DNA from: Pseudoxanthomonas sp. J35
GTDB lineage: Bacteria > Pseudomonadota > Gammaproteobacteria > Xanthomonadales > Xanthomonadaceae
Assembly (NCBI RefSeq): GCF_000513995.1
Contig: NZ_AZVB01000021.1
Location: 33,275 to 97,274, forward strand
DNA length: 64,000 bases
Direction: 5' to 3'
Positions within the stretch are counted from its first letter, which is position 1. Every line of letters starts with the position of its first letter. Of the stretch, positions 1 through 11,300 are shown piece by piece. The translations under genes were made by a program, and so were the position numbers. The notes beneath the pieces were generated by a model. That model had not been told where the DNA came from. It searched no databases and was given only the letters and a program-made list of their open reading frames with translations.

Positions 1-330
1 GACCAGCGGCCGGTAGACCTTGAGGTTGAGCTTGAGCCGGTCGGTGAGTTCGTCGGCGAAGCGGTAGGTCTCCGGGAACAGGTAGCCGGTATCGATCAGC
101 ACCACCGGGATGTCGGGCTTCTGCGCGGTGAGCATATGCAGCGCCACCGCCGCCTGCGCGCCGAAGCTGGAGGACAGCACGTGGGTCGCGGGCCCGTGCT
201 GCAGCGCCCAGGCCACGCGGGCCTCGGCGTCCATCGCCTCGAGCTGGCGGTTGAGGACTTCCAGGTCCAGGGCCGGCGTGGAGGCGGCCTCGCTGTTGGC
301 GGCTTCCTGGGGGGCGGCGGTCAGGCTCAT
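1..330 (-). CDS. cysH: Phosphoadenylyl-sulfate (PAPS) reductase, 3' part outside window
   Basis: Thioredoxin-dependent reductase that turns PAPS (or APS) into sulfite in the cytoplasm. About 110 N-terminal residues are visible; the gene runs off the left edge. The stretch [17 protein letters not shown] followed by [16 protein letters not shown] is the typical PP-loop (ATP-pyrophosphatase-like) signature of CysH: SSSFGAQ, then the DTGYLFPET block. The ATG at 328-330 gives [15 protein letters not shown]. It follows cysI by 29 bp on the same strand, so cysJ-cysI-cysH should be one transcript. The catalytic C-terminal ECG motif and any APS-specific iron-sulfur cysteines lie outside, so PAPS versus APS use cannot be decided; the APS kinase domain in the neighbouring CysNC favours PAPS. 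Confidence 0.93.
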   Translation of the reverse strand, partial: MSLTAAPQEAANSEAASTPALDLEVLNRQLEAMDAEARVAWALQHGPATHVLSSSFGAQAAVALHMLTAQKPDIPVVLIDTGYLFPETYRFADELTDRLKLNLKVYRPLV

Positions 331-359
331 GGAAGGCTCCGGACGCAATGCGAGGACGG

Positions 360-2081
360 TCAGGCGGCGACAGGCGCGGCGGCTTCGGCCGGCCCGACCT
401 GGACGTGGGTGGGATACGGGGGCAGGGCGACGAGCCCGGCGCGGTGCAGGAAGTCGCCGAAGCGCTCGCCCTCGCAGCGCTCGGCGGCGTAGCGCGCCAG
501 CAGGGGTTCCAGCGCCTCGAGGATCTCGGCCTCGGTGATGTTCTCGCGGTACAGCGTGTTGAGTCGCTGGCCGCGGTGGTCGGCGCCGAGCATCAGGTTG
601 TAGCGGCCCGGTGCCTTGCCGACCAGGGCGATCTCGCCCAGGTAGGGACGCGAGCAGCCGTTGGGGCAGCCGGAAATGCGCAGCAGGATCGGCGCCTCGG
701 CCAGGCCGTGCTTCTCCAGCAGCGGCTGCAGCTTCGCGCCGAAGTCCGGCAGGTAGCGCTCCGCCTCGGCCATGGCCAGGGCGCAGGTGGGCAGGGCGAC
801 GCAGGCCATCGCCGTGCGCTGCAGCGCGGTCGGTGCACGGTTCTCCAGGTCCAGGCCATGGTCGCGGACCAGCGCGTCGATGCGCTTGCGCTCGCCGGCC
901 GGCACGTCGGCGATGACCAGGTTCTGGTTGGCGGTCACCCGGAAGTGGCCGCGGTGCACGTTGGCGATCTCGCGCAGTCCGGTGAGGTGCGGCGCGCCCG
1001 GGCGGTCGGCGATGCGGCCGGAGGGAATCGACAGGGTCAGGTGCCAGCGCCCGTCCTCGCCCTCGACCCAGCCGAACCGGTCGCCGTTGTGCTCGAAGTG
1101 GAACGGCCGCGCCGGCTCCAGGTGCACGCCGGCGAGCTGTTCCATGCGCGCGACGATGGCGTCCAGGCCATGGTCGTCGATGGTGTACTTGAAGCGCGCG
1201 TGCTTGCGCTCGACCCGGTCGCCGAGGTCGCGCTGCACCAGCAGCGCCGCGCGGGCGATGTCGATCGCGTGGCCTGGCGTGACGAAACCGATCACGTTGC
1301 CCAGCCGCGGGTAGGTCTTCGGGTCGCCGTGGCTCGCGCCCATGCCGCCGCCGATGGTGACGTTGAAGCCGGCCAGGCCGCCGGCGCCGTCGTCGATCGC
1401 GACCAGGCCGAAGTCGTTGGCGAACACGTCGACGTCGTTCAGCGGCGGCACCGCCACCGCCATCTTGAACTTGCGCGGCAGGTAGGCGGTGCCGTAGACC
1501 GGGTCCTCCTCGGCGCCGCTGTCGGCCAGCTTTTCCTCGTCCAGCCAGATCTCGAAGTAGGCGCGGGTCTTGGGCAGGAATTCCAGCGAGAGGCGGCGCG
1601 CCCAGTCGTGCACCTGCGCGTGCAGGCTGGACAGCAGCGGGTTGCTGCAGCCGAGCACGTTGCGGTTGACGTCGCCGCAGGCGGAGATGGTGTCCAGCGC
1701 GGCGGCGTGGATGGCCTGCATGGTCGCCTTCAGCTCGCGCTTGATCACGCCATGGAACTGGAAGGTCTGGCGGGTGGTGATGCGCAGCGAGTGGTTGGCG
1801 AAGCTGGTGGCGATCGCATCCAGCTTCAGCCACTGCTCCGGGCTGAACACGCCGCCGGGCGCGCGGATCCGGATCATGAACTGGTGCGCCGGCTCCAGCT
1901 TCTGCCGGCGGCGCTCGTCGCGGATGTCGCGGTCGTCCTGCTGGTAGGTACCGTGGAACTTGACCAGGCGCTGGTCCTCGAACGACAGCGAGCCGGTCAC
2001 CGGGTCGGCCAGCCCTTCCAGCAGCGTGCCCCGCAGGCCGCGGCTGCCGGTCTTGATGTCTTCTACGGAGGGATGGCTCAT
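360..2081 (-). CDS. cysI: Sulfite reductase (NADPH) hemoprotein, beta subunit
   Basis: 573-residue siroheme/[4Fe-4S] subunit that reduces sulfite to sulfide with six electrons supplied by CysJ; usual length for CysI. The iron-sulfur/siroheme ligands are visible: C427-x5-C433 in CVALPTC and C472-x3-C476 in SGCPNGC. Earlier motifs also fit, including [13 protein letters not shown] and DVNRNVLGC in the N-terminal half. ATG at 2079-2081. It sits between cysJ (103 bp upstream, the gap filled by a heptamer repeat) and cysH (29 bp downstream), giving the order cysJIH known in other gammaproteobacteria. Confidence 0.96.
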   Translation of the reverse strand: MSHPSVEDIKTGSRGLRGTLLEGLADPVTGSLSFEDQRLVKFHGTYQQDDRDIRDERRRQKLEPAHQFMIRIRAPGGVFSPEQWLKLDAIATSFANHSLRITTRQTFQFHGVIKRELKATMQAIHAAALDTISACGDVNRNVLGCSNPLLSSLHAQVHDWARRLSLEFLPKTRAYFEIWLDEEKLADSGAEEDPVYGTAYLPRKFKMAVAVPPLNDVDVFANDFGLVAIDDGAGGLAGFNVTIGGGMGASHGDPKTYPRLGNVIGFVTPGHAIDIARAALLVQRDLGDRVERKHARFKYTIDDHGLDAIVARMEQLAGVHLEPARPFHFEHNGDRFGWVEGEDGRWHLTLSIPSGRIADRPGAPHLTGLREIANVHRGHFRVTANQNLVIADVPAGERKRIDALVRDHGLDLENRAPTALQRTAMACVALPTCALAMAEAERYLPDFGAKLQPLLEKHGLAEAPILLRISGCPNGCSRPYLGEIALVGKAPGRYNLMLGADHRGQRLNTLYRENITEAEILEALEPLLARYAAERCEGERFGDFLHRAGLVALPPYPTHVQVGPAEAAAPVAA

Positions 2082-2087
2082 GGGGGC

Positions 2088-2141
2088 GGGATTCGGGATT
2101 CGGGATTCGGGATTCGGGATTCGGGATTCGGGATTCGGGAT
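2088..2141. repeat. Heptamer array, seven GGGATTC units
   Basis: Seven perfect tandem copies of GGGATTC (2088-2136) and a truncated eighth unit fill half of the 103-bp cysI-cysJ spacer, just upstream of the cysI start codon. Units of the same type, with the variants GTGATTG and TGATTGG, recur at 5198-5283 and 33994-34101. Unlike those two, this copy has no inverted right arm. Copy number is likely to vary by slippage, and the array could affect translation of cysI, though that is inference. Confidence 0.95.
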
Positions 2142-2184
2142 GAGCGGACGTGCCTCTGCTGAAAGCCGCGATCGCAGACCTGGG

Positions 2185-4044
2185 TCAGTAGACGTCGCGG
2201 GCGTAGCGGCCTTCGGCCTGCAGCGTGGTGAGGTACTCGGCGGCCGCGTCGCGGTCGCCGCCGTTGTGCGCGGCCACGATGTCCAGCAGCGCCGCGTGCA
2301 CGTCCTTGCCCATGGCGATGGCGCCGCAGACGTACAGGTGCGCGCCGCCCTGCAGCCAGTCGTAGACCTCCGCGCTGCGTTCCCTCAGGCGGTCCTGCAC
2401 GTAGACCTTGCGCGGCTGGTCGCGGGAGAAGGCCAGGTCGAGGCGATGCAGTTCCTTCCGCTGCAGGGCCTCCTGCCACTCGACCTGGTAGAGGAAGCCG
2501 GTGTTGAAGTGCTGGGCGCCGAAGAACAGCCAGTTGCGGCCGCTGGCGCCGGTCTCGGCGCGCTCCTGGACGAAGCCGCGGAACGGCGCCACGCCGGTGC
2601 CGGGACCGACCATGATGATGTCGCGGCTGGCATCGGCGGGGACGCGGAAGCGCTCGTTGGGCTCGATGTACACCGGCAGCTGCGCGCCTTCCTCCAGCGC
2701 CGCCAGGAACGCGCTGGCCGCGCCGGCGTGGTCGTGGCCGTGTGCCTGGTAGCGCAGCACGTCGACGGTGAGGTGCGCCTCCTCGCCCACGCGCTTGCGG
2801 CTGGAGGCGATCGAGTACAGCCGCTGGGCCTGCGGACGCAGCGCCGCGACCAGCGCCTGGTGGTCCCAATCCGCCGGCCAGCGGCGCAGCACGTCGACCA
2901 GCTGGTGGTCCGCGAGCAGCGCCGCCAGGCCGGCAGGCTGGGTGGGGTCGAGCAGCTGCGTCAGCGACGCGGCGCCGGAGCGTTCGGCATGCGCGGCCAG
3001 GAACGGACGCGACAGCCGGGTCAGCTCGCGGCGGGTGGCCAGCCACTCGAGCAGGGGCAGAGTCTCCTCGCCCAGCGTGACAGGGGCGTTACCGTCCAGG
3101 CGCGCCGCCTCCAGCACCGCATCGACCAGCGCCGGCGGGTTGCGGTGGCGGATGCCCAGTGCGTCGCCGGGTTCGTAGGCCAGCCCGGAGCCTTCCAGCG
3201 ACAGCTCCAGGTGGCGCACGTCCTTGCCGTCGTCGCGGTACTGGCGGAAGCCGGTGCCGTGGAACTCGCGGCCGCTGATCCGCTGGTTGGCCAGCACCTC
3301 GGCCGGGAACGGCCGCTCGTGCGACCAGGCCGAGGTGGCCGGGCGCAGCGGGGTGACCGTGGCCAGGTGCGCTGCCGGCGCGGCCGGGGCGGCGGGCTTC
3401 AGCAGCTCGCGCGCCTGGGCCAGGGCCCGTTCGCGCCAGGGCGCGGCGACGGTGTCGATGTCCAGGTCGGCGAAGGCCGGTTCGGCCAGGCGCTGCGCGC
3501 CCAGATCGGCCAGGCGCGCGTCCAGCTTGCGGGCGATGCCGCAGAAGTCGGCGTAGCTGGTATCGCCCAGGCCGAGCACGGCGAACTTCAGTTCCGGCAG
3601 CTTCGGCGCGCGCCTGCCCAGCAGGAACTCGGTGAAGCCGACCGCGTCGTCCGGCGGGTCGCCCTCGCCCTGGGTGCTGATCACCAGGTACAGCAGGCGT
3701 TCGCCGGCCAGCTCGCGGGTGGGGTAGGCGTCGGTGCGGACCAGGCGCACGCCCAGGCCGGCGGCCTCGGCGGCCTGGGCCAGCTTCTCGGCCTCGCGGC
3801 GGGCGTTGCCGGTCTGGCTGCCGTAGAGCACGGTCAGGCGCTGGCCGGGCGCGGTGGCGGCCGGGGCGCCGCCGCCGGGCAGCACGGCCAGCTGCGGCGC
3901 GCCCAGGTTCTGCGCCAGCCCGGCGGTGTAGCCGGACAGCCACCACAGCGAGGGCGCGTCGAGGCCGTCGACCAGCCGCGCCAGCAGGACCTTGCGGTCC
4001 TCGTTGAGCGGGCTCGGCGGCAGTGCGGGAGACGCGGCGGACAT
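2185..4044 (-). CDS. cysJ: Sulfite reductase (NADPH) flavoprotein, alpha subunit
   Basis: 619-residue diflavin reductase that passes electrons from NADPH through FAD and FMN to CysI. Domains in order: N-terminal flavodoxin (about 65-205; [19 protein letters not shown] binds the FMN phosphate, then [11 protein letters not shown]), a connecting FAD-binding region (RLYSIASS motif for FAD), and a C-terminal NADPH-binding domain ([14 protein letters not shown], then LFFGAQH). The protein ends in YARDVY; an aromatic C-terminus stacking on FAD is normal for this family. ATG at 4042-4044. First gene of the leftward cysJIH operon, divergent from cysD. Confidence 0.96.
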   Translation of the reverse strand: MSAASPALPPSPLNEDRKVLLARLVDGLDAPSLWWLSGYTAGLAQNLGAPQLAVLPGGGAPAATAPGQRLTVLYGSQTGNARREAEKLAQAAEAAGLGVRLVRTDAYPTRELAGERLLYLVISTQGEGDPPDDAVGFTEFLLGRRAPKLPELKFAVLGLGDTSYADFCGIARKLDARLADLGAQRLAEPAFADLDIDTVAAPWRERALAQARELLKPAAPAAPAAHLATVTPLRPATSAWSHERPFPAEVLANQRISGREFHGTGFRQYRDDGKDVRHLELSLEGSGLAYEPGDALGIRHRNPPALVDAVLEAARLDGNAPVTLGEETLPLLEWLATRRELTRLSRPFLAAHAERSGAASLTQLLDPTQPAGLAALLADHQLVDVLRRWPADWDHQALVAALRPQAQRLYSIASSRKRVGEEAHLTVDVLRYQAHGHDHAGAASAFLAALEEGAQLPVYIEPNERFRVPADASRDIIMVGPGTGVAPFRGFVQERAETGASGRNWLFFGAQHFNTGFLYQVEWQEALQRKELHRLDLAFSRDQPRKVYVQDRLRERSAEVYDWLQGGAHLYVCGAIAMGKDVHAALLDIVAAHNGGDRDAAAEYLTTLQAEGRYARDVY

Positions 4045-4121
4045 GGCGGTGGCCTGGCACGACGTCGGAACGACGGATGACCGATGTTAGGAACCCGCAA
4101 AGCGCCGCTGAAACGGCTTGT

Positions 4122-4149
4122 GGTTATTGGCTTATGCTCTGCGCTTATT
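4122..4149. promoter_or_regulatory. Possible operator in the cysJ/cysD divergent region
   Basis: The 232-bp region between the divergent cysJ and cysD genes contains one AT-richer patch with three similar 7-mers in the same direction: GGTTATT (4122-4128), GCTTATG (4130-4136) and GCTTATT (4143-4149). TTAT/ATAAG repeats recall CysB-type (LysR family) sites, which would be expected here. No clear -35/-10 pair could be assigned for either gene. Low confidence. Confidence 0.3.
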
Positions 4150-4276
4150 TCGCTGCCGCGGACCGCAGCCCGAATACTCGCCGTCCCGGATCCGGTGCGT
4201 CGTCCACCCTGCGGGGGCGTACGGGGTCCGCCCCGGGGAGCCGGCATGCCCCGTCCGCCCCGATCGAAGCCCCCGA

Positions 4277-5188
4277 ATGAGCCTCGCCCACCGCCTGTCC
4301 CACCTCGACCGCCTGGAAGCGGAAAGCATCCACATCCTCCGCGAGGTGGCGGCAGAGTTCCGCAACCCGGTACTGCTGTACTCGGTGGGCAAGGACAGCT
4401 CGGTGCTGCTGCACCTGCTGCTGAAGGCCTTCGCCCCGGCGCCGCCGCCGATCCCGCTGCTGCACGTGGACACGCGCTGGAAGTTCCGCGAGATGATCGC
4501 CTTCCGCGACCGCCGCGCCGCCGAGACCGGCGTGGAGCTGCGCGTGCACGTCAATCCCGACGGCATCGCCCAGGACATCGGTCCGTTCAGCCACGGCGCC
4601 ACCGTGCACACCGACGTGATGAAGACCCAGGGCCTGAAGCAGGCGCTGGACCAGTGGCAGTTCGACGCGGCCATCGGCGGCGCGCGCCGCGATGAGGAGA
4701 AGTCGCGCGCCAAGGAGCGCGTGTTCTCGTTCCGCAACGAGCACCACCGCTGGGATCCCAAGCGCCAGCGCCCGGAGCTGTGGAGCCTGTACAACGCCCG
4801 CATCCGCAAGGGCGAAAGCGTGCGCGTGTTCCCGCTGTCCAACTGGACCGAGCTGGACGTGTGGCTGTACATCTACCGCGAGGACATCCCGGTGGTGCCG
4901 CTGTACTTCGCCGCCGAAAGGCCCGTGGTCGAGCGCGACGGCGCGCTGATCATGGTCGACGACGAACGCATGCCGCTGGCCCCGGGCGAGGTGCCGCAGC
5001 TGCGCAAGGTCCGCTTCCGCACCCTCGGCTGCTACCCGCTGACCGGGGCGATCGAGTCGGAGGCCGACTCGCTGGAGAAGATCATCGCCGAGATGCTGGT
5101 GACCACCAGCTCCGAGCGCCAGGGCCGGGTGATCGACCACGATCCTTCCGCGTCGATGGAGAAGAAGAAGCTGGAAGGGTATTTTTGA
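4277..5188 (+). CDS. cysD: Sulfate adenylyltransferase, small subunit
   Basis: 303-residue PP-loop ATP pyrophosphatase that makes APS from sulfate and ATP with the GTPase CysN. The PP-loop is [16 protein letters not shown] near residues 30-46, and [20 protein letters not shown] is the other strongly conserved block. The ATG at 4277 gives [23 protein letters not shown], matching normal CysD N-termini; the reading frame stays open further upstream but that stretch does not look like CysD. Its stop overlaps the cysN start (TGATG at 5186-5190), so the two are translationally coupled. Confidence 0.96.
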   Translation: MSLAHRLSHLDRLEAESIHILREVAAEFRNPVLLYSVGKDSSVLLHLLLKAFAPAPPPIPLLHVDTRWKFREMIAFRDRRAAETGVELRVHVNPDGIAQDIGPFSHGATVHTDVMKTQGLKQALDQWQFDAAIGGARRDEEKSRAKERVFSFRNEHHRWDPKRQRPELWSLYNARIRKGESVRVFPLSNWTELDVWLYIYREDIPVVPLYFAAERPVVERDGALIMVDDERMPLAPGEVPQLRKVRFRTLGCYPLTGAIESEADSLEKIIAEMLVTTSSERQGRVIDHDPSASMEKKKLEGYF

Positions 5189-7179
5189 TGAACAGCCGGG
5201 ATTCGGGATTCGTGATTGGTGATTCGAAAGAGCGGGCGCCCGCTGTTGCTTCTGCGAATCACCAATCACCAATCACCAATCACGACGCTGGTAGCGCAGT
5301 AGGCGCCTATCTGCGCCAGCACGAATCCAAGCCGCTGCTGCGCTTCATCACCTGCGGCAGCGTCGACGACGGCAAGAGCACCCTGATCGGGCGCCTGCTG
5401 TACGAGAGCAAGCGCCTGTTCGACGACCAGCTGGCCGCGCTGGAGAAGGACAGCCGCAAGCACGGCACCCAGGGCGAGCGCATCGACTACGCGCTGCTGC
5501 TCGACGGCCTGGCCGCCGAGCGCGAGCAGGGCATCACCATCGACGTGGCCTACCGCTACTTCGACACCGACCGGCGCAAGTTCATCGTCGCCGACTGCCC
5601 CGGCCACGAACAGTACACCCGCAACATGGCCACCGGCGCCTCCACCGCCGACCTGGCCGTGGTCCTGGTCGATGCGCGCAAGGGCCTGCTGCCGCAGACC
5701 CGCCGGCACAGCTACATCGTCTCGCTGCTGGGCATCCGCCACGTGGTGCTGGCGGTGAACAAGATGGACCTGGTCGGCTACGACCAGACGGTGTTCCACG
5801 GCATCGCCGAAGGCTATCGCGAACTGGCCGCGCAGCTGGGCATTCCGCACGTGCAGGCGATCCCGCTGTCGGCGCTGGAAGGCGACAACCTGCTCGGGCG
5901 CTCCGCGAACACGCCATGGTACGAGGGCCCGGCGCTGCTGCCGCACCTGGAGACGGTGGAGCTGGACGACGGCCAGGCCGCCAGCGGCCTGCGCCTGCCG
6001 GTGCAGTGGGTGAACCGCCCGCACCAGGACTTCCGCGGCTTCGCCGGCACCATCGCCGCCGGCGAGGCGAGGCCGGGCGACGCCATCGTGGTCCTGCCCT
6101 CGGCGCGGCGCTCGACCATCGCCCAGGTGCTCGGCCCGGATGGCCCGCTGGACGTGGCCGGCGCCGGCCAGGCCGTGACCCTGACCCTCAGCGACGAGAT
6201 CGACGTCAGCCGCGGCGACGTGATCGCCGCCGCCGGCGACCCGCCGGCGGTGGCCGACCAGTTCGCCGCGCACCTGCTGTGGATGGGCGAGGCGCCGCTG
6301 CTGCCGGGCCGGCCGTACTGGCTGAAGATCGGCACCCGCACCGTCGCCGCCAGCGTCAGCGAGATCAAGCACCGGGTCGACGTGAACACCCAGGAGCACC
6401 TGGCCGCCAAGCGCCTGGAGCTCAACGAGGTCGGCTACTGCAACCTCAGCCTGGAGGCGCCGGTCGCCTTCGCCCCGTACGCGGAGAACCGCACGCTGGG
6501 CGGCTTCATCCTGATCGACCGGCAGAACAACGACACCGTCGCCGCCGGCACCCTCGACTTCGCCCTGCGCCGGGCCGAGAACGTGCACTGGCAGCACATC
6601 GACGTGGACAAGGCCGCGCGCGCGCGGATCAAGGGCCAGCAGCCGAAGGTGCTGTGGTTCACCGGCCTGTCCGGCGCCGGCAAGTCGACCATCGCCAACC
6701 TGGTCGACAGGCGCCTGCACGCGCTCGGCTACCACACCTTCGTGCTGGACGGCGACAACGTGCGCCACGGCCTCAACCGCGACCTGGGCTTCACCGACGA
6801 GGACCGGGTGGAGAACATCCGCCGCGTCGCCGAGGTGGCGAAGCTGATGACCGACGCCGGGCTGATCGTGCTGGTCAGCTTCATCTCGCCGTTCAGGGCC
6901 GAGCGGCGGATGGCGCGCGAGCGCTTCGAGGCGGGCGAGTTCATCGAGGTGTTCGTCGACGTGCCGCTGGAGGTGGCCGAGGCGCGCGACGTGAAGGGCC
7001 TGTACCGCAAGGCCCGCGCCGGCCTGATCCCGAACTTCACCGGCATCGACTCGCCGTACGAGGCGCCGGAACGCCCGGAAGTGCACCTGGACGCCACCGC
7101 GCCCACCGAGGCGCTGGTCGCGCAGGTGCTCGACGCGCTGGACCTGGACTGGAGCGCCGGCGGCACGTCCTGGATCTAG
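5188..7179 (+). CDS. cysNC: Sulfate adenylyltransferase GTPase subunit fused to APS kinase (CysN-CysC)
   Basis: 663-residue bifunctional enzyme: the CysN GTPase drives APS synthesis by CysD, and the C-terminal CysC domain phosphorylates APS to PAPS. The GTPase P-loop GSVDDGKST is at about 57-65, followed by [11 protein letters not shown] and NKMD; the APS kinase begins near 480 with GLSGAGKST at about 493-501 and [11 protein letters not shown]. The fusion is common in xanthomonads. Unusual point: residues 4 to about 32 are encoded by a heptamer-repeat element (5198-5283), giving a low-complexity leader before the first recognisable CysN segment ([18 protein letters not shown], residues 41-58). 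The ATG at 5188 overlaps the cysD stop. No other ATG lies between the repeat and the conserved segment, so the repeat is probably translated. Confidence 0.95.
   Translation: MNSRDSGFVIGDSKERAPAVASANHQSPITNHDAGSAVGAYLRQHESKPLLRFITCGSVDDGKSTLIGRLLYESKRLFDDQLAALEKDSRKHGTQGERIDYALLLDGLAAEREQGITIDVAYRYFDTDRRKFIVADCPGHEQYTRNMATGASTADLAVVLVDARKGLLPQTRRHSYIVSLLGIRHVVLAVNKMDLVGYDQTVFHGIAEGYRELAAQLGIPHVQAIPLSALEGDNLLGRSANTPWYEGPALLPHLETVELDDGQAASGLRLPVQWVNRPHQDFRGFAGTIAAGEARPGDAIVVLPSARRSTIAQVLGPDGPLDVAGAGQAVTLTLSDEIDVSRGDVIAAAGDPPAVADQFAAHLLWMGEAPLLPGRPYWLKIGTRTVAASVSEIKHRVDVNTQEHLAAKRLELNEVGYCNLSLEAPVAFAPYAENRTLGGFILIDRQNNDTVAAGTLDFALRRAENVHWQHIDVDKAARARIKGQQPKVLWFTGLSGAGKSTIANLVDRRLHALGYHTFVLDGDNVRHGLNRDLGFTDEDRVENIRRVAEVAKLMTDAGLIVLVSFISPFRAERRMARERFEAGEFIEVFVDVPLEVAEARDVKGLYRKARAGLIPNFTGIDSPYEAPERPEVHLDATAPTEALVAQVLDALDLDWSAGGTSWI
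5198..5283. repeat. Inverted heptamer-repeat element inside the 5' end of cysN
   Basis: Left arm: GGGATTC, GGGATTC, GTGATTG, GTGATTC (5198-5225). Centre: the perfect palindrome AGCGGGCGCCCGCT (5231-5244). Right arm: GAATCAC followed by three CAATCAC units (5256-5283), the reverse complement of the left-arm type. The whole can fold into a large hairpin. It lies in frame within cysN and contains no stop codon. Same family as 2088-2141 and 33994-34101. Confidence 0.93.
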
Positions 7180-7219
7180 GGGCGGAGGCGGGCGTCGTGC
7201 CCGCATAGGCCATTGGTCA

Positions 7220-7239
7220 TGTACGCCGGAAGGTGTACA
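7220..7239. promoter_or_regulatory. Inverted repeat TGTAC-N10-GTACA upstream of efflux genes
   Basis: TGTAC at 7220-7224 and GTACA at 7235-7239 form a dyad with a 10-bp spacer, about 55 bp before the start of the membrane-fusion gene. TetR-type repressors of RND pumps often bind such dyads, but no regulator gene is adjacent, so the function is a guess. Confidence 0.3.
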
Positions 7240-7292
7240 CGAACGTTGACGGCATGCCGCTAAACTCGGCCTGTTCCGCCACGGATCCACGC

Positions 7293-8393
7293 ATGCCAAT
7301 CGCCCTGCTGTTTCGCGCCCTGCTGCTCGGCGCGCTCGTCCTCGTGTTGTCCGCCTGCGGGCGTGGAGATGGCGGTGGGGGCCGCGGCCCGGCACCGGTG
7401 CCGGTGACCATCCTGGAAGTGCAGCCGGTGCGCTGGACCGACGAGCTCAAGGCGCTGGGCACGGCGCAGGCGCGCGAGTCGGTGACCATCACCGCCAGCG
7501 TCACCCAGGCCATCGCCTCGGTGGAGTTCGACAGCGGCCAGTACGTGGAGAAGGGCCAGCCGCTGGTGACCCTGGTGCAGGGCCAGCAGGCCGCCGGCGT
7601 GGCCGAAGCCGAAGCGCAGCTGCGCAACGAGGAGCAGCTGTACGAGCGCAGCCGCCAGCTCGCCGAGCGCCAGCTGGTCTCGCGGGCCGAACTGGAGACG
7701 CGCCGCGCCGCCCTGGAAGCGGCTCGCGCCCGCGTCGCCACCCAGCGTGCCAGCGTCGCCGACCGGGTGATCCGCACCCCGTTCGCCGGGGTCCTGGGCC
7801 TGCGCCTGGTCAGTGCCGGTTCGCTGGTCACGCCCGGCACGCCGATCACCACCCTCGACGACGTCTCGCTGATCAAGCTCGATTTCACCGTGCCCGAGGC
7901 GCAGCTGCCGCAGCTGCAGGTCGGGCAGCGGGTCACCGCGCGCAGCAACGCCTGGCCGGGCGAGGCCTTCACCGGGACGATCGCCTCGATCGACTCGCGG
8001 GTGGACGCGGTCTCGCGCGCGGTCACCGTGCGCGCCGAGATCCCCAACCCGGACGGCCGCCTGCGCCCGGGCATGCTGCTGGAGGTGGGCGTGGAGCGCG
8101 CCGCGCGCGCCGCGCTGGCGATCCCGGAACTGGCCGTGCAGCAGAACGGCAGCCGCTCCAGCGTGTTCGTGGTCGCCGAGGACGGCGCCAGCGTGCGCGA
8201 GGTGCCGGTGCAGCTGGGCTCGCGCCGTTTCGGCGAGGTCGAGGTCGCCTCCGGCCTCAAGGCCGGCGACCGCATCGTGGTCGAAGGCACCGTGAGGCTG
8301 CGCGACGGCGCCCGCATCCGCGAGGTCAAGCCCGGTGCGGACGGCGACGCCGCCGACCCTGCGGGCAATGCGCCCGGCAAGACGGAAGGCTGA
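7293..8393 (+). CDS. RND efflux periplasmic adaptor (membrane fusion lipoprotein)
   Basis: 366-residue adaptor of a tripartite RND pump, linking the inner-membrane pump to an outer-membrane channel. The ATG at 7293 gives a lipoprotein signal MPIALLFRALLLGALVLVLSAC with lipobox LSAC, so the mature protein is acylated at Cys22. It then shows a barrel-sandwich half motif (ITASVTQAIASVEFDSGQYV), a helical hairpin around EAEAQLRNEEQLYERSRQLA, and the second half (VIRTPFAGVLGLRLVSAGSLV). The pump gene starts 3 bp after the stop. No outer-membrane factor gene is nearby, so a TolC-like channel encoded elsewhere is presumably used. The frame is open upstream from a GTG at 7233, but the lipoprotein signal fixes the start. 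Confidence 0.9.
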   Translation: MPIALLFRALLLGALVLVLSACGRGDGGGGRGPAPVPVTILEVQPVRWTDELKALGTAQARESVTITASVTQAIASVEFDSGQYVEKGQPLVTLVQGQQAAGVAEAEAQLRNEEQLYERSRQLAERQLVSRAELETRRAALEAARARVATQRASVADRVIRTPFAGVLGLRLVSAGSLVTPGTPITTLDDVSLIKLDFTVPEAQLPQLQVGQRVTARSNAWPGEAFTGTIASIDSRVDAVSRAVTVRAEIPNPDGRLRPGMLLEVGVERAARAALAIPELAVQQNGSRSSVFVVAEDGASVREVPVQLGSRRFGEVEVASGLKAGDRIVVEGTVRLRDGARIREVKPGADGDAADPAGNAPGKTEG

Positions 8394-8396
8394 GCC

Positions 8397-11300
8397 ATGC
8401 TGCTGTCCGATGTCTCGATCAAGCGGCCCGTCTTCGCGACGGTGATGTCGCTGATCCTGATCGTGCTGGGCGTGGTCTCGTTCACCCGCCTGCCGCTGCG
8501 CGAGCTTCCCGACGTCGACCCGCCGGTGGTCTCGGTCGACACGACCTATACCGGCGCCTCGGCGGCGGTGGTCGAGAGCCGCATCACCCAGGTGCTGGAG
8601 GACGCGATCAGCGGCATCGAGGGCGTGGACCTGATCACCGCCAGCAGCCGCAACGGCCGCTCGGACATCAACATCGAGTTCACCCTGGCCCGCGACATCG
8701 AGGGCGCGGCCAACGACGTGCGCGACGCGATCAGCCGCGTCGCCAACCGCCTGCCGGAGGACGTCGACCCGCCGCGCGTGTCCAAGCAGGACAGCGACTC
8801 CTCGCCGATCATGTTCCTCAACCTCAGCGACGCGCGGCTCAACGCGCAGCAGCTGACCGACTACGCCGACCGCAACCTGGTCGACCAGTTCTCCTCGATC
8901 GACGGCGTGTCCTCGGTGTTCATCGGCGGCGGCCAGCGCTACGCGATCCGGGTGTGGCTGGACGCGTCCGCGCTGGCCGCGCGCGGCCTCACCGCCGAGG
9001 ACGTGCGCACCGCGCTGCGCCGCGAGAACCTTGAACTGCCCGGTGGCAGCATCGAGTCACGCGACCGCGAGTTCGCCCTGCGGGTGATGCGCGGCTACCG
9101 TACGCCGGAGAGCTTCGAGTCCCTGGTCGTGGGCAAGGGCGGCGACGGCCACGTCATCACCCTCGGCGAGGTCGCCCGGGTGGAACTGGCCTCGGAGGAG
9201 CGCCGCGCCTTCTACCACGGCAACGGCGTGCCGCAGGTCGGCCTGGCCATCGTCGCCACCTCCACCGCCAACTCGCTGGAAGTCGGGCGCAACGTGCGCG
9301 CACTGGCGGAGAAGGTCTCGCAGACGCTGCCGGAGGGCATGCAGCTGACCGTGGCCTACGACTCCACCGTGTTCACCGACGCGGCGGTGGAAGAGGTCTA
9401 CAAGACCCTCGTCGAGGCCATCGTGCTGGTGCTGCTGGTGGTGTTCGTGTTCCTCGGCAGCGTGCGCGCGGCGCTGATCCCGGCGGTGACCGTGCCGGTG
9501 TGCGTGACCGCCGCCTTCCTGGCGCTGTACGCGGCCGGCTTCTCGATCAACCAGCTGACCCTGCTGTCGCTGGTGCTGTCGATCGGCCTGGTGGTGGACG
9601 ACGCCATCGTGGTCCTGGAGAACTGCCAGCGCCGCGTCGACCTGGGCGAACCGCCGCTGCTGGCGGCGCGCCGCGGCACCACCCAGGTCGCGTTCGCGGT
9701 GATCGCCACCACCCTGGTGCTGATCGCTGTGTTCCTGCCGATCGCCTTCATGCAAGGCAACACCGGTCGCCTGTTCCGCGAACTGGCGGTGGCGGTGGCC
9801 GGCGCGGTGGCCATCTCCGGCTTCGTCGCGCTGACCCTGACGCCGATGATGTGCTCGATCCTGCTGCGCCCGCACACCCGCCGCGCCGGCTTCAACAACT
9901 GGGTCAACGACCGCCTCGACGGGCTGACCCGCCGCTACCGCGGGCTGGTGGCGAAGGTGGTCGGGCGCGGCTGGCTGCTGGCGGCGTTGATGCTGGCGAC
10001 CTTCGCCGCCAGCAGCGTGCTGTTCAAGCTGGTGCCCTCGGAGCTGGCACCGGCCGAGGACCGCGGCGACTTCAACGTCACCGTCACCGGTCCGGAAGGT
10101 GCGGGCTTCGACTACCTGGTCACGCAGATGACCGAGATCGAGAAGCGGTTGCTGGCGTATTCCGGCGAGGACGGCCCGGTCGCGCGCGTGATCATCCGCG
10201 TGCCCGGCGGGTTCGGCGGCCAGGGCGCCAACATGAACACCGGCCGCGCCACCATCTTCCTCAAGCCGTGGGACCAGCGCGACGTCACCACCCAGCAGGT
10301 CATGCAGGACGTGCTGGGCCGGCTGTCCGACATCCCTGGCGTGCGGGTGACCGCGGAGATGCGCCAGGGCCTGGTGCGCGGCTTCGGCCGGCCGGTGCAG
10401 TTCGTGCTGCGTGGCCCGACCTACGAGACCCTGGCGCAGTGGCGCGACCGCATGCTGCTGCGGATGGAAGAGAATCGCAACCTGGTCAACATCGACTCCG
10501 ACTACAAGGAGACGGTGCCGCAGATCCGGGTGGAGATCGACAAGGCGCGCGCTGCCGACCTGGGCGTGCCGGTGGAGGCGATCGGCAGCACCTTGCAGAC
10601 CATGCTCGGTTCGCTGCGCGCCGGCACCTGGGAGATGGACGGCGAGGAGTACTACGTGATCATGCAGGCGCCGCTGGAGAACCGGCGCAGCCTGGACGAC
10701 ATCGCCGGCCTGTACGTGCGCTCGACCACCAGCGGCCAGCTGGTGCCGCTGTCGAATCTTGTGACGATGACCGAGCACGCCGAGGCCAGCGCCCTGTCGC
10801 GCTTCAACCGCATGCGCGCGGTCACCCTCAGCGCCGGCCTGGCGCCGGGCTACACCGTCGGCGAGGCGCTTGAATACCTGCGTACCATCGCCGCCGAGGA
10901 GCTGCCGCCGGAGGCGCAGTTCGACTACCGCGGCGAATCGCGCGAGTTCATGCGCTCCAGCGGCGCGGTGTTCTTCACCTTCGGCATGGCCCTGCTGGTG
11001 GTGTTCCTGGTGCTGGCGGCGCAGTTCGAGAGCTTCCTGCACCCGCTGGTGATCATGCTGACCGTGCCGCTGGCGATGCTCGGTGCGCTGCTGGGCCTGG
11101 CGATCTGGGGCGTGAGCCTCAACCTGTACAGCCAGATCGGCATCGTCATGCTGGTCGGCCTGGCGGCGAAGAACGGCATCCTGATCGTGGAGTTCGCCAA
11201 CCAGCTGCGCGACGAGGGCCGGGCGGTGGCCGAGGCCATCGTCGAGGCCGCGGCGGTGCGCCTGCGCCCGATCCTGATGACCTCGGTGGCGATGATCTGC

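Noticed and set aside
2088..2141. Heptamer array considered as a CRISPR array
   Set aside because: Unit length is 7 bp with no spacers and no cas genes nearby.
348..2162. 604-codon open frame on the plus strand opposite cysI
   Set aside because: Shadow of a high-GC gene. The minus-strand CysI has all catalytic motifs; the plus-strand product is low-complexity Ala/Arg/Val.
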